A stretch of 42,752 bases of DNA from CAYXUG01 sp964468655 (GTDB taxonomy: Bacteria; Fidelibacterota; Marinisomatia; Marinisomatales; CAYXUG01): the NCBI GenBank assembly GCA_964468655.1, contig CAYXUG010000011.1, forward strand, positions 1-42,752. Direction: 5' to 3'. Shown here piece by piece: positions 26,381-35,700 of the stretch (its first letter is position 1; the number at the start of each line of letters is the position of its first letter). The position numbers were made by a program, and so were the translations under genes. Under the pieces are notes generated by a model. The model was given only the letters and a program-made list of their open reading frames with translations. It did not search any database and was not told where the DNA came from.

Positions 26381-29137
26381 TTGAAAAAAAGCAGAGCAAT
26401 ATTCATTACAGTGGGGTTTTATTGTTTAATCGCGGGAACTCTGTTCGGGCAGAAAAGCTTCAATATTGATCCAGTTAGTCTTACCCAAAATTTAGATAAC
26501 CAATTCCGGATTATTACCATGCCGGCATTGGATGTAGATGCTTTATTAGAGGAAGATAAAAAAAGCCCGCCAGGAACACCCTACCGATATGGGTATTCTT
26601 TTGAAGTTGATTATTCTATGGATAATTCAGGGACGTGGACTGAATTGGAGGAAGGAAAACTATGGCGGTTAGCAATTAAATCTGAGGGTGCCTATTCCAT
26701 ATCTCTTTACTATGACACTTTTTGGCTTCCGAAAGGTGCTTATCTATTTGCTTATAACAGCAGTAAGTCAACAATTTACGGTGCTTATACAAATGAGAAT
26801 AATGATGAAACCGGTTTGTTCTCGACCGCTCAGGTTGAGGGTGATGAGTGCATTATTGAATATTATGAACCGAATAATGTTAAAGAACGAGGTCACTTTA
26901 TCATTAATAAAGTTATTCACGATTACAAGGATATTTTGAATTTCAGTGGTACAAGAGAGTCATTAACCTGCGGTATTAATGTTGCCTGTTCTGATGCAGA
27001 TCCGTTTGCAGATCAGTCGAATTCAGTTGCATGGCTGGATATGGGCGGATATATCTGTACAGGTGGAATGGTGAACAATGTACGGGAAGATAAAACTCCT
27101 TATTTTCTTACGGCATGGCATTGCACTGAAGGAGAATCTCCGAGTATTTTCCGGTTTTATTTTAATTATCAAACAAACACATGTTCAGGGACAAACGCAA
27201 GTTACGGTTCTTATGCTTACGGGTCACAAATGAGGGCAAATTCAGGTGGTATGGATCCTGATTTTTCACTCTTAGAGATTACAGGTAATATTTACGATTC
27301 TTGGGATGTTTTTTATGCCGGTTGGACACGTTCAACATCAACTCCCGTAGCTTCTTGTAGTGTTCATCATCCGGGAGGTGATCCCAAAAAAATAAACTTT
27401 GATAACGACTATTGTCAAAATTCTCCGGGAATAAATTGGTATGGAGGCGGATATTCTCCTCCCGGGTCTCATTGGGGAATTTACTGGGATGAAGGCGGCG
27501 TTGAAGGAGGATCATCCGGATCGCCGGCATTTGATAGTAATGGAAGAGTGATTGGTCAACTTTCAGGTGGGTCCGCATCTTGTGGCGGGGATTATGATTA
27601 TTACGGGAAATTTTCACGTTCATGGAATTATGGCAGCAGTACCTCAACCCGTTTGAAGGACTGGCTCGATCCAGATAATACAGGTACTTATACTTTGGAT
27701 GGTATTTATGATGAACCTGCAACAGTTGTTGTTTCTGCACCCAATGGTGGAGAAGAATGGGAATTGGGGTCTACATATACAATAATGTGGAATAGTGAGA
27801 ATACTGGCAGTTATGTCAAAATTGAACTCTACGATAATAATAGTTATTACACAACAATTGCTACAAGTACATCCGATGATGGAAGTTACAGTTGGTCTGT
27901 TTCAAGCAGCTATGATGAATCTAACACATACAAAATTAAAATAACCGATACAGGTAATTCCAGCACCTACGACTACAGCGATAATTATTTTTCCCTTACC
28001 GGCACAAGCATGACGATTAATATTGCCTATTCAGATGGGTGGAATATGGTTGGTCTTCCTGTGAATGTTGAAGATGCATTTTATCTTACCCTTTTCCCAG
28101 ATGCATTTAACGGCACCCTATACAGCTACAATAATGGATATATTCAGCAATCAGTTCTTACAGCAGGGGATGGCTATTGGCTACGTTTCACAGCGGATGG
28201 TATTTCTGGAATCACGGGAACTTCCATTGAAGATTTAACACTATCGTTATCGGCTGGTTGGAATCTGATATCCGGTGTTTCAGTGTCGGTCCCATTAAGC
28301 AGTGTAAGCGATCTGGGAAATATAATTGTTCCTAATACACTTTATTCCTATGATAACGGCTATTCAATTTCTTATTATATTGAACCGGGAAACGGATACT
28401 GGCTGAGAGCTTACAATGCCGGAAGCATTTCAATTTCCTCAGGGAGTGCAAGGCAATATTTTAATGATCAGGAATTTTCATTGAGTGACGCAAATATCCT
28501 AACAATTATGGATGATGATGGAAATTCTTCAGAACTTTATTTTGGGTCAACGATCCCTGAGGAGGTTCGTTTGAGTTATTCTTTACCACCCATACCCCCA
28601 TCAGGATCTTTTGATGCAAGGTTTTCCGGTGACTGGAAATTGGCAGAAAGTGGTGGTGAAATACTATTACAAAGTAATCACTGGCCATTAACTGTTGAAT
28701 GGGAATTAGAAACCAGAATTCAGAAACCAGAAACTAGAGACTGGGTATTGGTTGATGAAATTAATGGTGAAGAATATATTTTGAATGAAGACAAAAAAGT
28801 TAAAATCACACAAATCACACAAAGATTAAGACTTGCGAAACGAACCTTAAATCCAGATTTATTTGTATTACATCAGAACTACCCAAACCCCTTCAATCCA
28901 ATAACAACCATTTCTTTTAATTTACCTGAGTTATCAAATGTTAAGTTGACGGTTTACAATACATTAGGTCAGGAAATTGAAAGATTGGTTAATACACAAC
29001 TAAATAGTGGCATTCATTTGGTAAACTGGGATGCTTCAGCTCTATCCAGCGGTATTTATTTCTATGGGATAGAAATAGAGCCATCAGACGAGTCTGAAGC
29101 TTTTACCAGTATGAAGAAAATGCTGTTAATTAAATAA
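26381..29137 (+). CDS. Lysyl-endopeptidase-like serine protease with T9SS sorting domain
   Basis: Secreted trypsin-fold protease. The TTG start is chosen because AGAAGGG precedes it by seven bases and a signal peptide follows ('KKSRAIFITVGFYCLIAG'). The triad is visible: His247 ('LTAWHC'), Asp294 ('DPDFSLLEI') and Ser379 ('GGSSGSPAF'). Cysteines around the core resemble the Achromobacter lysyl endopeptidase group. Next come a Ser/Thr-rich Ig-like domain opening 'PNGGEEWELGSTYTIMW', two 'GWNxxxG...GYWLR' repeats, and a divergent relative of the module found in the next genes ('PPIPPSGSFDARF'). The type A sorting domain follows ('LHQNYPNPFNP', ending 'MKKMLLIK'). It should be exported by T9SS and act on extracellular protein. 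Confidence 0.9.
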   Translation: MKKSRAIFITVGFYCLIAGTLFGQKSFNIDPVSLTQNLDNQFRIITMPALDVDALLEEDKKSPPGTPYRYGYSFEVDYSMDNSGTWTELEEGKLWRLAIKSEGAYSISLYYDTFWLPKGAYLFAYNSSKSTIYGAYTNENNDETGLFSTAQVEGDECIIEYYEPNNVKERGHFIINKVIHDYKDILNFSGTRESLTCGINVACSDADPFADQSNSVAWLDMGGYICTGGMVNNVREDKTPYFLTAWHCTEGESPSIFRFYFNYQTNTCSGTNASYGSYAYGSQMRANSGGMDPDFSLLEITGNIYDSWDVFYAGWTRSTSTPVASCSVHHPGGDPKKINFDNDYCQNSPGINWYGGGYSPPGSHWGIYWDEGGVEGGSSGSPAFDSNGRVIGQLSGGSASCGGDYDYYGKFSRSWNYGSSTSTRLKDWLDPDNTGTYTLDGIYDEPATVVVSAPNGGEEWELGSTYTIMWNSENTGSYVKIELYDNNSYYTTIATSTSDDGSYSWSVSSSYDESNTYKIKITDTGNSSTYDYSDNYFSLTGTSMTINIAYSDGWNMVGLPVNVEDAFYLTLFPDAFNGTLYSYNNGYIQQSVLTAGDGYWLRFTADGISGITGTSIEDLTLSLSAGWNLISGVSVSVPLSSVSDLGNIIVPNTLYSYDNGYSISYYIEPGNGYWLRAYNAGSISISSGSARQYFNDQEFSLSDANILTIMDDDGNSSELYFGSTIPEEVRLSYSLPPIPPSGSFDARFSGDWKLAESGGEILLQSNHWPLTVEWELETRIQKPETRDWVLVDEINGEEYILNEDKKVKITQITQRLRLAKRTLNPDLFVLHQNYPNPFNPITTISFNLPELSNVKLTVYNTLGQEIERLVNTQLNSGIHLVNWDASALSSGIYFYGIEIEPSDESEAFTSMKKMLLIK

Positions 29138-29212
29138 TGACAAAATGTTATCGAATGAGACAGGTTGCATATTAATGGTTATTTTAGAATTTGAACAGAG
29201 GAGGAGTTAGAA

Positions 29213-32200
29213 GTGAGTAGAATTAAAAATGTTATGACAGTTTTTTTGATTGGGTTATTTTTTATTCCAGCGATATTATCAGCCCAGGATTTTGATTTAT
29301 CCTTAATTGGATCTTCAAGTAATGGCAGCGACATTGCTCTCACTTTTGGAATGAGTCCTAATGCGACAGATGGATTTGATCTTGGCATAGACGAATACGC
29401 ACCCCCTGCGCCGCCATCTGGTTTTGATGCTGCATTATACTGGGATAATGACAGGTATTTTGTTCAGATGCTTGCCCCTTCTACTGATGAGAGAACCTTG
29501 GGGATACAATTTCAGGAACCATTCAGTTTTTCCTGGGATCCATCTGCTTATGCTGAAACTGGTGAATTTACACTTATTGATGCTTTTGGAGGTGTATTTG
29601 TAAATGTGGATATGACTCAAAGCGGATATATTGATGTTACTACTCATCCATTCTTAGCGAATCTTTCTGCGTTAAACATTGATTTTACAGCTTCTGAACC
29701 TTCTACTCAAATTTTTGGCTGTACAGACCCTGAAGCTTTAAACTATGGCTATAATTGTGCTGGTGAAGATGTAGGAAATCCCACCGATGATGATGGCTGC
29801 TGCGAATACCCTCCACCTCCGGGTGGAGAACCCGCAGCAGATTTCAGTGGCGACCCCACTTCAGGGTATGCACCATTGACAGTAGAGTTTACAGATGAGT
29901 CTATTCCTGGAGATGATGGAGGTGGTTCAACAGGATTTAATGTAAGCATAACGGCATCATCATCTTCGGGCAGTTCCCTTGATCTGGTTTTTGGAATGGA
30001 AGAGGGCGCCACAGACGGATTTGATTTAGGCATAGATGAATATGCCCCCCCGGCACCTCCAAGCGGTTTTGATGCTGCATTGTACTGGGATAGTGACAGG
30101 TATTTTGTTCAGATGCTGGCTCCTTCCGGTGAGGCAAGGTCTATGGGGATACAGTTTCAGGAGCCGTACAGTTTTTCCTGGGATCCATCCAGCTATGCAA
30201 ATGCCGGTTCATTTACACTGATTGATCCATTTGGCGGAGCTTTTGTAAATGTAGATATGACATCAGATGGATACATAGATATTACAACCCATCCTTTTCT
30301 GGCAAATCTTTCAACCTTGAACATTGATTTTACAGCGGATATCTCACGTGCAGGTGACCTTGTATCGTGGGAGTGGGATTTTGGAGACGGCAGCGGTTCA
30401 GGTGATCAGAGTCCGTCCCACACGTATGAGTCCCCGGGAAGTTACAGTGTAAGTTTAACGGTAACAGATGAGGAAGGACTGTCTGACACCGAGACAAAAG
30501 AGAATTATATTACAGCGGAAGAGGAGATGCAGATACCGCCCGCAGCGGCATTCACTGCTGATCCTTCCACAGGTTATGCGCCTTTAATGGTAACCTTTAC
30601 AGATCAGTCTGATCTGGGTACGGGTGAGAACCCAACCTGGAGCTGGGATTTTGGCGATGGTAGTGGTTCAAGTGATCAGAACACATCCCACACCTACANN
30701 NNNNNNNNNNNNNNNNNNNNNNNNNNNNNNNNNNNNNNNNNNNNNNNNNNNNNNNNNNNNNNNNNNNNNNNNNNNNNNNNNNNNNNNNNNNNNNNNNNTG
30801 GGATTTTGGCGATGGTAGTGGTTCAAGTGATCAGAACACATCCCACACCTACATAGATTCCGGTGAGTATACCACCACACTGACTGTTACAACAACACAC
30901 GGTTCATCCAGTGCGTCTGCAGGAATCATAGTTATGGAAGAAGAACCAACTGACTTCGTTACTTTTACAGCCGGAGATACAATCGGTGTTCCCGGAACGA
31001 GTGTGGCTCTGCCTATAACCATTAATACAGATGGATATGAAGTTGGCGCTTTTCAGTTTACCCTGTTGTTTGATGAATCCGCCATGAACTTTACCGGCTT
31101 CAGCAATGGTTCCATGATTCCTGAAGACTGGTTCGTGGATTACAATCCTCTGTCAGAAGGGGAGATCGTGATTGGTGGTTTTGCCGCAGGCGGCGGACCG
31201 GTAGCCGGTGAAGGTATATTGCTTCGTGCAAATCTTGATATTAATGAAAATACAAGTCAGGGCGAATACACGGTTTCATTTTCTGATTATTCAGCCGGCG
31301 ATCACAACACATTTCTCGATCTGCCGGTACAGGTCTCAACAGGTACAATTTCTGTGCCTGAGTTGATCACGTTAAACGGAGGTGTGAACTATTTTGACTA
31401 CGCAGGCGGGTCAGTAGGCGGTGTATCCGGAATCCCTGTGAGTCTAACCGATAACAGTACCGGATTGTTCAGCACCTCGACGGTCACAGACGCCACAGGA
31501 GCTTACACATTCGAGGGTGTATCAGCAGGACTTGACTACACGATTGAACCGGACCTTGACAGCGATCAGGATCGCCTAAGACAGGCAGTCAATACAACGG
31601 ATGCTTTTCGTGATTTTACGGCGGCTATATTCAGTGCACCTTTTGAAGAACCCTTTCAGTTTATTGTTGGTGATGCTAATAATTCCAGCAGCCTGAACAC
31701 CACCGACGCATTTACAATCTTCCAGTTTGCCATCTACCAGATTGAAGACTTTAACGAATATGGCAAGGATGACTGGCAGTTTACTGACTCGGATTATCCT
31801 CTCAGTGATGATAACTGGCAGGATGCACCAACAACCATAGAACTTGAAAATACAGGCAGTGATGCAAGCGGTCTCGATTTTACTGCAGGTTTGGCTGGTG
31901 ATGCTAACGGAAGCGGCGCGGGTATTGGTGTTGCTCGTTTAGCAGTCAATTCAGCCGTTGTTGCTATCGAAAATGCAGACATATCGCTGGATGAATCGGT
32001 ATTAATTCCTGTTAATCTGGAATTTGATGCAAGTGGATTAGGTGCATTTCAAATTGAATTGAATTACAATCCTGCTGTTTTGAATTTTGTAGATTGTCAG
32101 TTGGGGGATATCATTCCTGATGCAGCTAACTGGATGATTCATATGGATCAAAAAGATGAGAGTACTATTCTCATAGCCGGGTTTGCCATGGACATGGCAG

Positions 32201-32658
32201 CCCTTATCACTGAAGATGGTCCTGTTGCAAATCTCAATTTCAGCTTTGCAGAGGAAGTTAAAGCAGGAGATGCTACTGATATTACCATTTCTGAACAGTC
32301 CGCTATGGGTGATTCCCATGGGCAGGATATAATTGTAGGCTTCAGCAGCGGTAGGATTACAGTCTCAGCACCTGTGCCTGAAGAATTTGCACTCATGCAG
32401 AATTATCCGAACCCGTTTAATCCGGTAACTTCAATACAGTATCATATTCCGGACAATTCGGATGTTTCACTGACTGTTTATAACCTGCTTGGTGAAGTGG
32501 TGGCTGAACTGGTGAATACGCACCAGATTGCAGGAAGTTATCAGATTGATTGGAACGGCAGAAATCAGGATGGCAAACAGATGGCAAGCGGTATTTATAT
32601 TTACCATTTTAAAACGAAAGAATTTTCATCCATGAAAAAGATGGTTTTAGTTAAATAA
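29213..32658 (+). CDS. Giant modular surface protein with cohesin domains, interrupted by an assembly gap
   Basis: GTG start with GAGGAGG seven bases upstream and a signal peptide ending 'ILSAQD'. Order: module A (29288-29695); 'GCTDPEALNY' Cys motif (29716-29811); a PKD domain split by module B (29831-30520); a second PKD domain running into 100 Ns. After the gap come a cohesin-like domain (30958-31359), a carboxypeptidase-regulatory-like sheet (31369-31560), a dockerin-like loop 'GDANNSSSLNTTDAF' (about 31669), a second cohesin-like domain (31939-32370) and a T9SS sorting domain ('LMQNYPNPFNP', 'MKKMVLVK'). The frames before and after the Ns disagree only because the N-run is exactly 100. 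Removing the gap together with one copy of the flanking 55-base repeat gives one continuous frame, so this is called as a single gene. Confidence 0.8.
29288..29695 (+). repeat. 135-residue module, copy A
   Basis: First copy of an unrecognised domain with core 'ATDGFDxGxDxYAPPxPPSGFDAAL', 'DRYFVQMLAP', 'FSFSWDP', 'FGGxFVNVDMT' and 'THPFLANLSxLNIDFTA'. Located directly after the signal peptide. Confidence 0.85.
29935..30340 (+). repeat. 135-residue module, copy B (inside a PKD domain)
   Basis: Same core blocks as copy A. It sits between the PKD strand 'PLTVEFTDES' and the PKD core 'VSWEWDFGDG'. A 38-base stretch near its end (30299-30336) is identical to copy C (33177-33214). Confidence 0.85.
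30644..30853. repeat. Exact 55-base direct repeat flanking the gap
   Basis: Bases 30644-30698 and 30799-30853 are identical and abut the two ends of the N-run. The sequence encodes a PKD core ('WDFGDGSGSSDQNTSHTY'). This is either an unmerged contig overlap or true tandem PKD repeats. Confidence 0.95.
30699..30798. other. Scaffold gap of exactly 100 Ns
   Basis: A run of 100 unknown bases, the conventional placeholder for a gap of unknown size, within the PKD region of the modular protein. Confidence 0.99.
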
Positions 32659-32744
32659 CATAATGTGATTTCTATCATGTGATTTAAATCAAAAAGGATA
32701 TAAATTTGAAAAAAGATCGTTCAATAAAAATGAAGGGGTTAGAC

Positions 32745-35700
32745 ATGAAGAAGATAAACTTCGGAATATTGATTGCAGGAATGTTCCTGCTGTCCTTTGC
32801 ATCAGCGCAGGATTTTAGTGTTGATATAACTGCATCAAATGGTGATACTACGAGTGTCGATTTAACTTTTGGTATGACGCTCAACGCTACCGATGGATTT
32901 GATGATGGATTAGATACATATGCGCCACCAGCGCCACCATCGGGTTTTGATGCTGCATTAACTTTTGACGGTGACAGATATTACATACAAATGCTGGCAC
33001 CTTCTACTGATCCGAGAACCATGGGGTTACAGTTTCAGGAGCCGTATAGTTTTTCCTGGGACCCGTCAAATTATGCAGATGCCGGATCATTTACGCTGAT
33101 TGATCCATTTGGCGGTGCATTCGTCAATATTGATATGACTGTTGACGGTTACATTGATATTACTACCCATCCGTTCCTGGCAAATCTTTCAACCTTGAAC
33201 ATTGATTTTACAGCCAGCGAATCCCAGCCGGCACAACCGGTAACTTATTCCGGACCTGATCTAACAGCATCACCCGGTGATATCATTGGATACCCCGTTC
33301 AACTGCAGACAGGCGGAAATGAATTGGGTGCTTATCAATTTAATATAACAGCAGACCCCTCCGTTATGAATAAAATTGAAGTCATTGAGGGAGATATTAT
33401 TCCATCAAGTGGCTGGGTAAATAATGAAACTGACTTGGGAGGCGGTACATTCGTCTTTGGTGGATTTGCTACAGGGGGAGACCCCATTGCAACCGATGGT
33501 GACCTTCTCATAATCAGTTATGAAATAAGTTCAAGCGTAGCTCCCGGCACTTATTCAGTAGTTTTTTCAAATGAATCTGCTGGCGACTACAATACGGGAC
33601 TTGATTTAGGAACTGCAACTGTGGACGGAAGCATTACCATTGAAGCACCTCCGCCAGGTTCTGAACCGACTGCTGATTTCTCAGCATCACCTTTAAGTGG
33701 TTATGCACCACTGGATGTTTCTTTTACAGATTTATCCACTCCCGGTGAAAGCGGACCTTCCGGATTTGCATTAACAGTTATGGCAGCGTCAGCTGGTGGA
33801 ACGGAACAATCGCTGACATTTGGAATGGACCTCAATACTACAGACGGATTTGATGATGGTGTGGATACTTATGCACCTCCAGCTCCTCCATCCGGATTCG
33901 ATGCTGCCCTTTTTTGGAATAATGACAGGTATTTTGTTCAGATGGTTGCCCCAAGCAGTGAGCCAACCACTATGGGAATACAATTTCAGGATCTTTACAG
34001 TTTTTCCTGGGATCCTGCTTCATTTGGAACTGCGGGAAGTTTTACTCTTATTGATCCGTTTGGCGGTGCATTTGTAAATGTAGATATGACTCAAAGTGGT
34101 TATGTCGGTGTGGATACCCACCCCTTTCTGGCAAACTTGAGTAGTATCAATATTGATTTTACAGCAAATCCTATCGAAACGCCTGCGAATGGCAGTAATG
34201 ACCTTCGTGCCGGTGATATAATTTCTTGGTCTTGGGAATTTGGAGATGGTGGAACAAGCTCAGAACAGAATCCAAGTCATACCTATTTTTCTCCTGGAAC
34301 CTATTCCGTCACTTTAACAGTTACTGATGAAGATGGGCTTTCTGGTTCATTTACTGCATTTGACATGATTACAGTTGATGCGGGTATTCCTCCCACTGCA
34401 GACTTTACGGCTAATCCAACATCTGGTATTGTTCCTTTGGATGTTAATTTCTCGGATGCATCCGATATGGGAACGGGCAGTAATCCCACCTGGGACTGGG
34501 ATTTTAATGATGATGGCGTAACCGATGCAACGGGACCCGGCCCTCATACGTGGACGTATATTAATCCCGGTTTTTATAATGCAAAATTGATTTTAAGTAC
34601 AACTCATGGTTCATCTTCAGCAACACAACTTATTGAAGCCATTGGCCTGCCTGACCTTGTTGTTTCGGACATGGCAGTGGCAGGTGATTACAGTTCTATT
34701 AATGTAACCATCAGCAATATTGGCGATTCAGATTCTCCCGGTTATTATGGGACGGACTGGCATGCTATTTTTATAGATGGTGCCGGATACGAATTTTATG
34801 AAGATGGTGTAGCAGTCCCCGCAGGCGGTTCGCACACCTATACCATTGGTCTGGACTTGCTCCCCGGTGATCACAACATTACGGTTCAAGCTGATTACTA
34901 CAATGATGTGATGGAATCTGATGAAAATAACAACAGTGGATCTGTTGATATCAACGTACCTACTGATTCAGACGCTGTACAAAACGTGGCTGCGGAAGCT
35001 GGCGAAAATGAGGTTATTTTAACCTGGGATGAAGTTGATGTAAGTGATTTAGGGCGTAGCAGCGCTGATCTTGGCAGGCGCCGCGGGCATGGTGATAAAA
35101 TCCAGAAAGCCATTGGTGTTAATCATGAAAACAGCCGTTTTGCTTCTAAGGAAGTGACTGGCAATAATGAAATAACCAGAAGTGATGATAATCAATTAAT
35201 GGGCGATCCTGATTTTACCGTTACGTTGAATGCAGGCGGAAGTGATGGAACACAAGTACCACTTATGTTTGGTATGGCGCCGGGCGCAACGGACGATTAT
35301 GATGATGGTCTTGATGAATATGCGCCACCATTCCCACCCAGTGGTTTTGCAGCAGCATTAAGCTGGAATAATGACAGCTATTTTACTCAAATTATTACAC
35401 CCGACACGGTTACTGCACTCACTATGGGAGTTGCATTTCAGGAACCGTTCAGTTTTTCATGGGATCCGGTTACTTTTGCTGAAGTCGGGTCATTCACTCT
35501 CATTGATCCTTTTGGCGGTGCGTTTGTTAATGTGGATATGACTGTTGGTGGGTATATTGATGTGGCAACCCATCCGTTCCTGGCGAATTTAACGTCACTC
35601 AGTATCAATTTTACAGCATTCCCCGGTGCAGATCCTGAACCGGAGTACCACCCGAATTTTGTTATAACTCAAATAGAGTATGATGCTGAAAATGACACAT

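Noticed and set aside
27279..27740. 153-codon frame antisense to the serine protease
   Set aside because: It overlaps the catalytic domain including the Ser379 region; no domain or start signal.
30934..32658. Separate gene starting at an internal Met after the gap
   Set aside because: It has no signal peptide or ribosome site, and the frame stays open back to the gap, where a PKD domain continues; it is the second part of the gene starting at 29213.
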